Part shown: positions 43,972 through 55,136 of the stretch, one piece after another | How the letters are laid out: each line of letters starts with the position of its first letter | How positions within the stretch are numbered: the stretch's first letter is position 1 | Assembly: GCA_020080175.1 (NCBI GenBank) | Contig: JAGHQL010000057.1 | Span: 1-64,000, forward strand | Source of the DNA: Glutinoglossum americanum | Taxonomy: Eukaryota > Ascomycota > Geoglossomycetes > Geoglossales > Geoglossaceae | Reading direction: 5' to 3' | DNA: 64,000 bases | Translations under genes and position numbers: made by a program | Notes under the pieces: model-generated | Database searches by the model: none | Told to the model about the DNA's origin: nothing | Seen by the model: the letters and a program-made list of their open reading frames with translations, nothing else

Positions 43972-46629
43972 TCATTCCAACACCCCACCAACACCTAATC
44001 CCACAATTCTCTCCGCACGGCTGCCACCCCCACCACCATCTATTGTCTTTCTCCTCCGCCTCTGCGCCACAGCCGCTGCGGTCTCGCCGTATGCCTTTGC
44101 AAATTTCCGCGGTAGCTCCTGCTGGTCCTCTGATGACGATTCTAGCAGATCATCTACAGTCCGTGTGCTAGCAACACTCGCAGCACCCGTAGCGTGAGAG
44201 GCTCCCACACCGGCACCGAAACCACCAAGATTAAGATATCGAGCCACCTCGCCAGCCCGGGAAGTGGTGGTCGATATATCAGAGTTCATACGGCGTAGCG
44301 CGAGAACGGAGAAGCGAAGGTGTTGGGTTTGTTGGGTTTTTAATGGAGCAGGGTATGGTGACAGGGGAATGCATGTTCTATGTTCTGGCGGTGGGGAGGG
44401 CTCCTTAAGAGATTTGAGCTGCGGGGGAGTGGTTTCGCTTGTGTCTGAAGTGATGAAGATGTCGCTTCCGCTGTTGCGCCACGAACCGTCACCGCCGTCG
44501 TGGCTGGGTGATGGTGGACAGGAATAGTAGTTCACCATCGCGAACGTAGGGGAGTCGCGCAGATCCGCCTCGGACTGGGTCGTCTCCAGCTGAGTTGTCT
44601 CTGGCTGTGCTGCCTCGAGCTGGCTTTGCCATTTCGCTCCAGTTCTCGTAAGCTCCTCGATAGGTGGGGGCGAGAAGATCATCATGGGTGAGGGAGGCCG
44701 TGGGGTCGACGTTGGAGGGTGGTCAGAGACGCTGGCGATGGGAGAGAGGAATGTGCAGCGTGGGGGGGTTGAGAGCTCCATGGGGCTATAGTTGATGCGG
44801 ATGCAATTCTGACGTCTATGGCCTTTTTTGGTGGGTGAAGGCTGGCGGGGCCCTTTGGGGACGTGCCGGAAATCCCAGTGGAAGAGGCTGCGGGGGTCGG
44901 AATTATTGTTCATTGAGGTTGTGTGGGCGGCCCAGTGGTATGGAGGGGGCTCCGGAGAAGGGAGAGCAAAGCGAGAGAGTTCGCCCTGGCTTAAGGGGCC
45001 ATTGGGTTTGCGAGATGGGGTTGCGGGAGCGGTCGGAGCTGTTTTCGGTGTTTCTGCCTCGCGATTGCTCTCTCTCAGCGGAAAAGCGTCTAACAATGGC
45101 ACCCCTCCACCCGGCGACGACGACGGGTATTGAAACGTACACCCCTCTTCACCCTCCTTCATTGGCCTCCCTAACGTTGCCAATGACGCCAAACTCCCTT
45201 CCCTCAGCATTCTTCCCTCACAACTAACAGACTGACGCAACCCGCTACTCCCTCTCCCACCACTATTTCGACTCGCACCATAAGATAGCTGTTTCCTATG
45301 CAAGCGGGCGACGGAAGGCGACGTGAGACCAGCTGCTGGGGGAGTACCCCAGTCTGCGGCCATGCCATCGAAGATGCTAGGGCCGGAAGAGGCGTGAGAG
45401 GAGAGAGGGGAAGCGACAAAGTTCGGAGGAGAGCTCGGTAGTGGGTGAGCTATCGGCTGTCCGCTAGCGGTGTATCCAATTGTCTCGAGGATCGAGCTGC
45501 CAGTAGTCTGCAGACTGGAGAATGACTCCGGACATCGCTGGAGAGGTGCACTCTTCCTACTGAGGAATCCCTTGCACCTGGTAGTGGAGATATCATGGCG
45601 GTGACCATCACTGTTGGCTTTCACCGGCAGTGGCGGTACTGGTGAATCTGGGACCACCCCAGGGGATCTGCTGCGCGTGCTCAAGGCTGAGGGTTGACGC
45701 TGGAGCCTCTGGTCACTACTATTACTTTTGTTGGCCCCTATGGCCTGGCCTCTCGTTGCCATGTTGATGATCGACGCTAGAGACTGATAGCTTCCAGAGC
45801 CCCTCGCCTGCCGCCGTGGATATGATCCCTTATCTCTTCTGGGTTTCTCGGTTGGTATTGGCGAGGGCTCAAGGGTACTGGAGGGCCATTGGGTGACGGA
45901 TGTCTCGTCTGTGTCTGGAGAGTTGTTGTGGTCCCGAGCTGGTAATGGTGCGGGAAGCGAGGCTCTGTGAGATTTGGTGATAGATGTCTTTTTAGATCTC
46001 AAGGGAGGAGAAGATATGGAGCGCAGGACTGGGCTTTCAACGATGGGTGTCAGAAAGTGATCCGTTCGGTTGGTTTGAACCACTGGGAACGTCGCTCCCC
46101 TTTTCAGCGATTCTGTCCAGGGGATTAGCCCTGACAGCTGGCCCTCAAAATTCTCAACATCGGTCCCGGGCGTTTTCATCGCCACCCCATTGCTATCCAC
46201 AGTGTGCCCCAATGCCGGGTAATGATGCAGTTCCAATGACTCATTCCATGATGGCGGCCCCATCGTCCTCGAAGATCTCGGCGGTCTAGTCAGCGTATGC
46301 GAGCTCAATGAATCCGTCTTTTCGCTAAACGCTGCCAACCATGGCCCATCGCGGCGGCTCTGATCGGTGGCCCGGACAAGCCCGCTCGGATACCGAGCCG
46401 GCCCGGCATCATCGCCAGCGCGGTGGTAGGCATCGATGAGGTGTTTCTGACGAGCGCGGATGCAGAAAATGATGGCGAGGGAGAGGACAACGAAAATGAC
46501 GACTGAAGCTGAGAGAGTAATGGCAACCACAGACATGGATGTCAGGAGGGTGCTGGGTGAGTCGGGTGTGGTTGTTGATGTTGACTGTGGTGTAGATGAT
46601 GCGGCTTCTAGTGAGCTCTCATATAGCAT
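43972..46629 (-). CDS. Single-pass membrane protein with long Ser/Pro-rich tail
   Basis: A single exon encodes 885 residues from an ATG at 46629. A short Ser/Thr-rich N-terminus is followed by one membrane helix at about residues 34-57 (VVAITLSASVVIFVVLSLAI), then RARQK, which suggests N-out/C-in topology without a cleaved signal. The remaining 820 residues are disordered, rich in Ser, Pro, Thr and basic patches, with many SP and TP sites. Short ordered pieces such as ALGHTVDSNGVAMKTPGTDV and NCIRINYSPMELSTPPRC could be conserved elements. This layout is common in fungal cell-surface or wall-stress proteins, but I recognise no specific family. The long uninterrupted frame argues that the gene is real. 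Confidence 0.75.
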   Translation of the reverse strand: MLYESSLEAASSTPQSTSTTTPDSPSTLLTSMSVVAITLSASVVIFVVLSLAIIFCIRARQKHLIDAYHRAGDDAGPARYPSGLVRATDQSRRDGPWLAAFSEKTDSLSSHTLTRPPRSSRTMGPPSWNESLELHHYPALGHTVDSNGVAMKTPGTDVENFEGQLSGLIPWTESLKRGATFPVVQTNRTDHFLTPIVESPVLRSISSPPLRSKKTSITKSHRASLPAPLPARDHNNSPDTDETSVTQWPSSTLEPSPIPTEKPRRDKGSYPRRQARGSGSYQSLASIINMATRGQAIGANKSNSSDQRLQRQPSALSTRSRSPGVVPDSPVPPLPVKANSDGHRHDISTTRCKGFLSRKSAPLQRCPESFSSLQTTGSSILETIGYTASGQPIAHPLPSSPPNFVASPLSSHASSGPSIFDGMAADWGTPPAAGLTSPSVARLHRKQLSYGASRNSGGRGSSGLRQSVSCEGRMLREGSLASLATLGRPMKEGEEGCTFQYPSSSPGGGVPLLDAFPLRESNREAETPKTAPTAPATPSRKPNGPLSQGELSRFALPSPEPPPYHWAAHTTSMNNNSDPRSLFHWDFRHVPKGPRQPSPTKKGHRRQNCIRINYSPMELSTPPRCTFLSPIASVSDHPPTSTPRPPSPMMIFSPPPIEELTRTGAKWQSQLEAAQPETTQLETTQSEADLRDSPTFAMVNYYSCPPSPSHDGGDGSWRNSGSDIFITSDTSETTPPQLKSLKEPSPPPEHRTCIPLSPYPAPLKTQQTQHLRFSVLALRRMNSDISTTTSRAGEVARYLNLGGFGAGVGASHATGAASVASTRTVDDLLESSSEDQQELPRKFAKAYGETAAAVAQRRRRKTIDGGGGGSRAERIVGLGVGGVLE

Positions 46630-48125
46630 ATCCCTCTATCCTGAGATCTCCTTCGAAGATACACTCTACCACCTATCAGAGAAAATTTGCACTTCTCAGA
46701 ATCCACAACAAAAAGCCACCTGCTTTCGATTACTAACAGCAGCAGACCCCTCCGATCTTAAGCCGGCGGCAACACTGAATCCTGCACCCCAGTGAAATCC
46801 GCAGAAGAGCAAATCGAAAAACAAGCTCTCGTGAGGGCGGAAGATTGGCCCTCGAAGCAATGAAGAGGGCGTCGAGAAAGTGAAGAATAATGTCAAAAGA
46901 GAACAATCAAGATGAAAGACCAAGAGTCTAGAGGAAACCCATACCCCCTTTCCTTTCCCTCTCCGCAACGTAAAAGCGTAATCTCGCACAAAGCGCGACG
47001 ATGCGAGTTCATTCTTGCAAACGTGCCGAACCCCTCTTCCCAGGATGCAAGGAGCTCTCCCCGCACTACACAGAGATATCCGCTACCACACGAACCCATT
47101 CCACCCCGATATTTTTGGTTTTTCCGACAACCGGGTTTCGTAGGTATGTGTGTGTGAATGACGGGAATGTTGACGGCAAAGAAGGAATGAGAGATGGAAT
47201 GAAGGTGTGAAATCTGTAGATATAGGAAACCGAAATTTGAAATTTGAAAAAACAACAGGAAATACTAAAACGGCTCCATGAGCCTAGATCTCACATCCTG
47301 CTAGTAAACATTTCCCCTTATTAGGCCCGAAATAAGCCGCTTCATGAAGGAAGCTCCATGGAAATATCCTTACGCCCCACGTGTAATGCTCAAAACATGC
47401 GTGTCAAATTTCGAATATTATGGCTATCTGTGCTTTGTATTAATGGATAAAAGCACTCCTGGGGATAGACCAGTTCATCTGATTTTTTTTTCCAAAAAAA
47501 TAAGATCCTCAAACACCACGATCCTTTTTTTTATCATCTTATTTTCTCAGGCAATGTGGGGCGTTTATCTTAAAAAAAAAAAATATAAGACCATTGCTAG
47601 CGTTGTGCGATGGTGAGGACCTCCGGGGAGCATATGATTGGGGGAAAGTTGCAGCTGGTGGGGTTGTGTCTTCGGAGGGGCTGTGAGAGAGGAGGGAGTG
47701 TCCTCCGATGCATAGGAGGGAGATGCCTGACCCCCCACCCCTTAGCCTGCGGAAAACTCACGATGGTTTTTCACGCCGGTGTCCCACCCAGCAAGCAAAC
47801 AAACTGGAAATGAAAAAGCCATAGTACTTGAGAAAGTCCCAATTTCTTTGATAAGCAAAGAGCATCCGTGTTCATATTCATATTTTCATGGCTAAAGCTC
47901 AAACCCCCTTCCCTTCCATCTTCCGGATTTTTAACATTAGATAATGTGGGGAAGAGGGGAGTTGGGGCTTATAGAAAGTACTATTACGCTGTAATAAAAA
48001 AGGAGAAAGAGAAAACAGAAGACGGCTCGCCGCCGCTTCCACGGCCCGAACGAGAACAAACTAGCGCCAGACAAGCAGCGAACGAACGACAGCCCCATTA
48101 CTCCGCGTACGTGCATGCCCCCGAG
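46630..48125. other. 1.5-kb spacer, no supported gene
   Basis: Contains the promoter of the membrane-protein gene (left) and the 3' region of the SGT1 gene (right). AT-rich with A- and T-runs near 47491-47510 and 47572-47583. Short frames have no domain support. Confidence 0.4.
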
Positions 48126-49508
48126 TCACTCCCCCCATTTCTTCGCCACCATCCCTTCTGGCGGGCTAATCTCCACCTTGCCCTTCCCCACCTCGCCCCA
48201 GTTGGTGCTCAGTGCTGTTCCATTACTCTCCTGATACGACTTGATCATCGCCCTCCTTGTATCCGGATCCGCGTCCTTATAAAGCTTCTTGAAGAACGAG
48301 TTAACGGGGTCGCCTTCCTCGTCATCGTCGTCGTCGTCGTCGTATGCTAGTTCTTCCTCTTGTCCTTCTGGGGCGGAGGGGAGCTGGGCATTGGTGGGTT
48401 TGGGATTTGATTTTGAGGACGGTTTTTTCTTTGTGAGGTCGGCGGCGAGTTTATCCCAGTCTTTGGGACCACGTTTGGAGGATGTGGGGTAAGAAGGGGG
48501 GTGCTCTGCGGCTGTCGTTGGAGAGGTCGTGGCGGGGCTGGTGGCTGAGGCGGCTACATATTCTGGGGGACCGGCGGGGGCATCGATGGCCTTTCCTTTG
48601 CCCTTGACGAGGGCAGTACCCTCAAGTGCTTTCCAGTTCTGACCCGGAGTGGACTTCTTGAGGGTTATTTCGATCTTGGCGGAGTAGATGTTGGAGATAG
48701 ATGTAGATGGGTTAATGGGACCATAGAGAGGGTCAATGGAAAAGTCGTAGGTTGCACCGGAGGCAAGAGGGAAAGAGATGGAGAACTGATATTGCAATTA
48801 GTATTAAATTGGTGGACACGGGAGGCTTACTCATAAACGGGGATGTGGGCTTACGGATTGCTCTTCAATATCGATTGAGGCTTCGTCCTTTGGAACGCCC
48901 TTGGCTAAAAGTGTGAAGACAACATCGGTTCTTGTTTGGTACCAGTCGTGCCGTATTTTGTTGGCAGGTGTTTGTGCTTCAGCTGCTGACGAAGCTTGCG
49001 TAGGTGCACTGCTTTGTCCTTTTTTCCCAGCATCATCCGGCTTCACATTCTCTTTGCCCTTATCATGAGAGGTGCCTGGCTTTGGCACTTCCACGTCCGG
49101 AATCTCCTTCACATTACCCAACCCCTTCTCGTCATCTGCAGGAAGCTCCCTCAAACCCTTTTCACATTTCCCCATCCAGATGTCCAATCCCCTCTCCTTG
49201 TCATTCAACCTTTTCACGGCTTCAAAGCAGATCTTTGCATCTCCGTACCGCCCGAGCATGTAAAGCGCAATCCCTCGCCTTAGTTGTGCCGTTGCTAGGA
49301 CATCTCTCCGGCCACGCTTGTGTGCGAGTGCAGCCGCAACTTCGGCATCCGAAAGTGCTGAGGCATAGTCGGCGGTGCGCTGGTATGCCGTTGAGCGTTT
49401 TATATAGTAGTCGAGGGTGCTTGGGTACTGAGAGAGTTGTGTTGTGTAGAGAGTGATAGCGAGAGCATAGTTGCCGGCGTTGAATGCCTCCAGAGCTTGA
49501 GTCGCCAT
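48126..49508 (-). CDS. SGT1: Co-chaperone Sgt1
   Basis: Two minus-strand exons (49508-48855, 48785-48126; 69-nt intron) give 437 residues. Sgt1 links Hsp90 to Skp1/SCF complexes and kinetochore assembly, and to NLR stability in plants and animals. The N-terminal TPR region occupies about residues 1-125 (ALEAFNAGNYALAITLYTTQ, then RGIALYMLGRYGDAK). A Lys/Asp-rich linker follows. The CS domain lies at about 184-272: KIRHDWYQTRTDVVFTLLAK, then the splice site, then FSISFPLASGATYDFSIDPL. The SGS domain at the C-terminus begins near GPKDWDKLAADLTKKK and includes FFKKLYKDADPDTRRAMIKS and ESNGTALSTNW. All three domains are intact. Confidence 0.95.
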
Positions 49509-50025
49509 GATTTGGTGTTGTGGCTTCTCCAGTTCTTTCCGTGTCGTGGGATGTTACGTGGGGTAAGCAGAGGCTGTTGAAGTCTTGGTCTTAATATTCT
49601 GCGGCTACGGCGGTCTGCGCAGACCAAAAACTCATCGGTTCTATCGACAAGGGATATTATTTGCGAAGTGTTGGTTCACGTAGCATGCATTTTCTAGTCT
49701 AGGATAGCTATCGTATATACATACGATACGTCTAATCCGATCCACCGAAAAACGCAAACGCCCTCCCTGCCCCGCTATACCATGGAAACGGTGTTCATTT
49801 GCTTGAGCAAGACATGACGACCGCAATATGCGCAGATACCACCAACGGCCAACCCGCAAATAGGACCAGATATTAGCAACGTGGAATAACGTAAAACCCT
49901 CTACAGCCATTTGAAATTTGAAATGAGGTTGTAGGTTCACAACTCGGATTGAAGGCCAATCCATGACCAGAGATATATTGAGGGCATCTTGGAGTTATGC
50001 CTAATCTGACTTGCAAGTCCAACCA
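49509..50025. other. Spacer between two minus-strand genes
   Basis: Promoter of SGT1 (left) and 3' region of the checkpoint gene (right). No gene supported. Confidence 0.4.
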
Positions 50026-53000
50026 CTATTCCGCCATCAATCTGCCCATGATCGTAGTCTGCATGACGTACTCATCCGACATTATTTTCACCTTCGAAAA
50101 CCCAATCTCGCTTTCTACATCACCCCCGTCTACTACGCTTCGCTTCCTCTTCTTTCCTGGGACACCAAGTGCTTTCCTTGCATCTTTGACGTGGCCATCA
50201 TCCAAACAGACCCAATCCCAACCATCCCTTTCACTCTGGGAATCTGCCAGAAATCTCTTCGCAGCCTCAAGATTGGGCACCTTAGATACTTTACCAGCAC
50301 CTAGAGCGAAGATTAAGAAGAGAAAGGCTTTACGCCGATCTTCAGCCTTGCCCTTGCCCATAACGAGAATGACGGATTGACCATCCAATGGTTTTGGACG
50401 GGATGCGATTGTGTCGGGCAATTGGGCCGTAAGCGGTGGGTAGAGGTGAAGGACTCGAGACCTAGCGGAGCCTCCAAGATAGTTTGACTCGCCGGAAGGT
50501 AGGAGATATGGGTCCCAGTCAACAACCTCATTCTTTCTGGTACAATCTTTGATCCAGCGACCGTGTAGACAAGGGAGTCCGAGCGCAAGAGCTCCCATGA
50601 ACTTAGGTTTACGAGAGTAGTTGTTTGCAACTACACAGGCAAAACCGAACTTCTCTGCCTCTCGTTTCAGTCGGAGAGAAGGGTAATCTCCTGAGGCAGC
50701 CGTGAACCAGTCAGCTAGGAAGAGTTCTTCGAACCCATCATGCAGGACCTTGCCGCCATTGTCAACGATCTCATTAACAATTTGTTCTTTCTCGGCCTCT
50801 TCGTTTAGGTACGTTACCGCGAATACCATTCCCTTAAATATTCCATTTGTGTGTCTCGGTATCGCTCCTAGGGAGTCTGAATTGGCTGCCTGTACAAGGG
50901 CAGATGGGGTTATACGACGATTGTGTGTGGGTGTAACAGGATTTGAGCTCAGGCTTCCTGGAGTCTGGCCTCTGGAACTTGGCCGAGGAAAGTCCGAGAT
51001 GTGAGTGTAAATGCGATCGTCGAACTTATGCCACATACTCTTAACGATATAAACGCTTGATATAGGGACAGCGATCTCTTCGCCGTTGGAACTGCCCCCT
51101 TCATTTGGAAAGCTGTCGCGCTGTTTCTGCTGCAAAAAAATGGTGGAATAGCCTCGAATATCAGTTGCTGGGTAGTCCTGCCGGTCACCTCTATTGCGGC
51201 GAGGAGATACAAATGGAATATTCTTGGCTTTGCAGTCTTGAAATCCACAGACAACGTAATTTTTCGTCCTCATGTTATCAAGATCAACCTTGACTACATC
51301 CCCAAGTCTGAGGTCAAATCTTCTAACATTTTGCGGTTCGAGAAGGTCTTCCGTACCATCATCGAAGCGGACTTTGAAGCGTGGGTTACCAATACCAACG
51401 GCGAATCTGCAAGTCGCGGGGTAATATGACATATTTCCGTTCTTGAAAAGGGCAAGCACACGGTTCGGTTCAATGACACTAGGATCTAGGCTTGGTTCTA
51501 CTGTGATCGCGGCAGGCACGTCATGCTGCTTCGGGTCGGGCGCGAGGGTGTGTTGGAGAGAGGCCCTGTCGGCGCGTTGGGGTTTGGACGGAATCGAACG
51601 GGAAATCTTTGTCCTGGATACAAGTTTGGGAGCTAGTGACCCACCACTGGCTCCCCCAATCTTGGAACCTATGACTACAGGGCTAGGATTTAGGTTGCCT
51701 AAATATCCTGTCTCTTTCGGAGGCGCCTTTACTTTCTCAGTCAGGCCCAAGGTCTTGCGTTTGCCTCTGTCAATCGTAGCGACGTCTTCAGGCACCTTGA
51801 TCTGCCCTCCGGCGCTCGGGCTGTGTTCGCCTTGATTACCGCTCGGCTCAGCCACCATACCTGCGGTAGGGGGGCGAGCCTTTGCTTCAGTATCTGGAAT
51901 GGCAAGCCCGCCGATGCCCTTTCTCCGTTTATTAGCTGGAGTAAGCGATATTTCTTTCGAGAGAACTTTGTCTTCAGTATCCTCACTGTTACCCATGATA
52001 AGACCGACGGCTTCGCTAAGGCGGTCTGATGGAGCCATGTCTGTTATGAGCCCCTTGGGGTCCCTCGTTGCGGAGTTTATGTGACTAGCGGCTTGTCTTG
52101 ATGAACTGTTGTTTTGACTATGTCGGTGCATTAGTCCTGTTGAGGATGGAGACAACCGTGACCGAGCGGTTTCGAAGAGGTTTGAACCACTAGACTGATT
52201 AGTATACTGCTGATCGCCGGTAGCGTCTTGTGACCACCTGTTATCCTTTGGAGGTGGTATGGGCGATGGTTGTGGTGTACGATTTAGATGCTCGTGTAGT
52301 GGTAAACGGGAAGCACGACCAACGGCTGGGCTGGTCTCTGGTATTGTCGTCTCGTTGGCGGAGAAGAATGGTTTCGTATTAAGTGGCGTTCGGACTTCAC
52401 GCATCCCGAGGTTTTCGAGGTGTCCCCCATTGGCGGCTGGTCGCGGAAAATCCGATTCCTCTATTGAGCCGCTGTTTTCCACTACTATGGTACTTAGAAT
52501 GGGGTCATTGTATACCACTTTAGCGGTAAAGAGGGGGGGACTACTACGCTCAATTATGGTTTGTCGGTTTTCGAGGTCGTGGTGAGTGTCATCTGCCGCA
52601 TGACTCTGGGAGAAGGTACCGCTTTTTCTATGGATCAAAGAAAGCCCTTCTGAGCGAGACTGGCTTCCCAAAGGTGATGAACCACCTAGGGCAACTAGCG
52701 AATTGGGTGGCTGAGGTAGATAGGAGCTCTGTTCGCCGGACCTATCTTCGAAGCTTCCATTGGTACGAGGAAGAGGGGAAAAGTCGTCATCCTGGGACCG
52801 GGATACCAAAAACCCTGACCCTAATGAGGATGGAAGGCTCAGGAGAGCTGAAACGCTACTGTGTTGAGTTTCTTCGGGCTTAGCCTGAGACAATGACGGC
52901 TGAGAATTTTCAACCTCAACTACTTGACTAATAGCACTTAAGCCGGCACCTTGCGGCTGGTCTAAACTTGCATGGCCTTTTGTTGGGGGCGGTTGCTCTG

Positions 53001-54099
53001 AGGATGGGATGCTCGTGTGTTCATCTTCTGGACATCTCCGTCGGGTAGGCTGTCTCTGACGATAAGTGGGTAAGCTTCTTTGGTCGGCGGCAGCTTGCCG
53101 CTCGCCCAGTTCAGCATGAGGGTTGGTCGTTGAGGTCTGGACATTGCGAGCCGCATCTATAGCATTTTCATTTTCCCGCCTAGCCTTTGTTGTGTTGTCG
53201 GACTCATCTTCCGTTGTATCGCCGTCAGCTTCAGTATCGACCTTTCCGGCCTCGTCTGGGATCAACGAGATTTTGTGGCTCTTGTCATTGGATACCTTGT
53301 CCTTAGGCTTCTCCTTCCCTCGTCTCCTCCCTCTGGCATTCGCTGGTTCCCGGCTAGGAGCTGTTACCATCTCAAATTGCCTTCTGGTTTCCTCATCTAT
53401 CTTCTGTATCGCAAGCTTCCACTTAATCCTCTCCTCTTCGGCAGATCTATCAAAACCATCGTCCGAAGATTCTTCTTCGGTCTTGCAATTGGTTGGCGGA
53501 GAGCGGCGTCTTCGGTGGACCTTTCGTCCCCCAAGTCCTTTGGCCGCAACATCTTTAGCCACTGTCGCTAGACTTGTCGGTGAAGATGAAGCCGGTAGAA
53601 CGGGAGAGCGAAAGGCATTAAAAACAGCTGGCGAAGGAAGCTCGGAAGCGGGGTCGGATGGAAAGACCCTCCTGTGTGGCGAGGAAGGTTGTGTATAGTT
53701 AAATGCTTGACTCATAGGAATGATTCCAGTAGAACTAGCTGCGCTCTGAGCAAACGGGTTCGATGGAAGGCCTGGTGTAACACCATCTGGGTTGCGGGCA
53801 TGAATCTGATTCTTTTTACCAGTGGCCGGGGTAACAGGTTGTTGAAATCGCTTGGATTCTGGGAATATCTCCGCCCGAGCCTGTGACTCCACACCAAAGT
53901 CATCATCGTTGTCTTCTTCCTCATCGTACCGGTCGACACGGCTTTGCTCGAAGGATTTCAAGAGGTCAATGTGACCAACCTCGTCCTCTTCGATTATGCT
54001 GCTATGCTGGACGTGCTCTTCTTGTACCTTCCTGGCCAGCTCCGCCAACTCCTCCTCTCCGATCTCTTGAGTCTTTTCCTCAGAGCCTTGAGTTGACAT
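50026..54099 (-). CDS. Crb2/Rad9/53BP1-type DNA-damage checkpoint mediator
   Basis: A single uninterrupted frame encodes 1357 residues from an ATG at 54099. Proteins of this family bind methylated histone H4 through a tandem Tudor domain and recruit the effector kinase through phosphorylated SQ/TQ sites. The first 870 residues are disordered and acidic, with many SQ and TQ pairs (MSTQGSEEKTQE at the start). The Tudor region is at about 873-985: RVLALFKNGNMSYYPATCRF, then FKVRFDDGTEDLLEPQNVRR. Two C-terminal BRCT repeats span about 1087-1320: GMVFAVTYLNEEAEKE, GLPCLHGRWIKDCTR with the BRCT tryptophan, and a second BRCT ending DGWDWVCLDD. A nuclear protein with basic KKRKR near the C-terminus. 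It could be named Crb2 or Rad9 depending on convention. Confidence 0.92.
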   Translation of the reverse strand: MSTQGSEEKTQEIGEEELAELARKVQEEHVQHSSIIEEDEVGHIDLLKSFEQSRVDRYDEEEDNDDDFGVESQARAEIFPESKRFQQPVTPATGKKNQIHARNPDGVTPGLPSNPFAQSAASSTGIIPMSQAFNYTQPSSPHRRVFPSDPASELPSPAVFNAFRSPVLPASSSPTSLATVAKDVAAKGLGGRKVHRRRRSPPTNCKTEEESSDDGFDRSAEEERIKWKLAIQKIDEETRRQFEMVTAPSREPANARGRRRGKEKPKDKVSNDKSHKISLIPDEAGKVDTEADGDTTEDESDNTTKARRENENAIDAARNVQTSTTNPHAELGERQAAADQRSLPTYRQRQPTRRRCPEDEHTSIPSSEQPPPTKGHASLDQPQGAGLSAISQVVEVENSQPSLSQAKPEETQHSSVSALLSLPSSLGSGFLVSRSQDDDFSPLPRTNGSFEDRSGEQSSYLPQPPNSLVALGGSSPLGSQSRSEGLSLIHRKSGTFSQSHAADDTHHDLENRQTIIERSSPPLFTAKVVYNDPILSTIVVENSGSIEESDFPRPAANGGHLENLGMREVRTPLNTKPFFSANETTIPETSPAVGRASRLPLHEHLNRTPQPSPIPPPKDNRWSQDATGDQQYTNQSSGSNLFETARSRLSPSSTGLMHRHSQNNSSSRQAASHINSATRDPKGLITDMAPSDRLSEAVGLIMGNSEDTEDKVLSKEISLTPANKRRKGIGGLAIPDTEAKARPPTAGMVAEPSGNQGEHSPSAGGQIKVPEDVATIDRGKRKTLGLTEKVKAPPKETGYLGNLNPSPVVIGSKIGGASGGSLAPKLVSRTKISRSIPSKPQRADRASLQHTLAPDPKQHDVPAAITVEPSLDPSVIEPNRVLALFKNGNMSYYPATCRFAVGIGNPRFKVRFDDGTEDLLEPQNVRRFDLRLGDVVKVDLDNMRTKNYVVCGFQDCKAKNIPFVSPRRNRGDRQDYPATDIRGYSTIFLQQKQRDSFPNEGGSSNGEEIAVPISSVYIVKSMWHKFDDRIYTHISDFPRPSSRGQTPGSLSSNPVTPTHNRRITPSALVQAANSDSLGAIPRHTNGIFKGMVFAVTYLNEEAEKEQIVNEIVDNGGKVLHDGFEELFLADWFTAASGDYPSLRLKREAEKFGFACVVANNYSRKPKFMGALALGLPCLHGRWIKDCTRKNEVVDWDPYLLPSGESNYLGGSARSRVLHLYPPLTAQLPDTIASRPKPLDGQSVILVMGKGKAEDRRKAFLFLIFALGAGKVSKVPNLEAAKRFLADSQSERDGWDWVCLDDGHVKDARKALGVPGKKRKRSVVDGGDVESEIGFSKVKIMSDEYVMQTTIMGRLMAE

Positions 54100-55136
54100 T
54101 TTCTTTGGTGGTGGTTGAGCGCGAGGTCCTTCTTTTGCTGCTACTGGATGGGAGGGTATCTGCGGAGATCGAGCTTGCGCTTGAGAATTATCATGACCAG
54201 AACTCTCGTGTTGCCTACCGTTCGTGCAAGTTACGTGCTTGTGGTCGATTGTGTCGTCAAGCTTACATCCACCGTCGCGGGCGGCAACGCCGCTGCACGC
54301 GATTTGAACATCTCTTGTTTCTGCAACCTGAGTAGGCTCCTGAACCAGGCGTTTGCGTCAGCATATGCCCGCATAATTCGCACAAGTGCTGATCGCCACC
54401 AAGACCTAAAGGCAGGCCAACCACAAGGCAGAGCAGCTGCGCCTCCAAGACGGGGAAAGCGGAATGTTTCACTAACCGGGATTGGCCCCAGAATTAACTG
54501 CTTCAAAGCTCGGATATCTAAGCTATCCTGTGTCTCCATTTTATAGGGCTGTGAAGAGCCAGTACAGCAACAGACCAAGTGGCCAGGCACAGCGAACCAT
54601 CCCCAAGAACTCACGAACGTTGTTTCACGCTCGACATGCATTCGCGTAAATTAAAATGCAAGATCTCGGCTGAAGTGTGGCCGGGTTCGGCAAAACTATA
54701 TTCCTGATATCTTCGCAAATCACACTACAGGCATGGTCATTCTCTTTAAAGGATCAAATTATCTTCTAAATACTTGGGTAGAGGGCTTCCTATCACCGGG
54801 TGCTTTTTAGCATGCCTTGTCTCATCCATGTCTCAAGTGGTTGTTTTGATATTTTCCTTTCCCAGTTGCCTGTCTAGCACGAATCTAGGCCTAAGTCGTC
54901 CCTCAGTGCTATAGTTAACCTCTTTGCTTTTAAATCTAGGATGGCGGTGATATCAGCAACGCATTAAATTCGTCCCTCGGATCAACCATTAATGTCTATT
55001 AAGTCAATGAGTAAGCACGAAAAGAGCTACCGGTGTATTGTACTTACTCGTACGATGCCCGGGATATGTGACCTTAGGCCAACCACTGGTACTATACGTA
55101 AGCTGAAACCGGGCGTTAATTCTTCTCAATGTCGGA
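54100..55136. other. Spacer, no supported gene
   Basis: About 1 kb holding the promoter of the checkpoint gene (left) and the 3' region of SEN2 (right). Frames at 54115-54546 and 54231-54641 overlap on opposite strands and show no domain. Confidence 0.4.
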
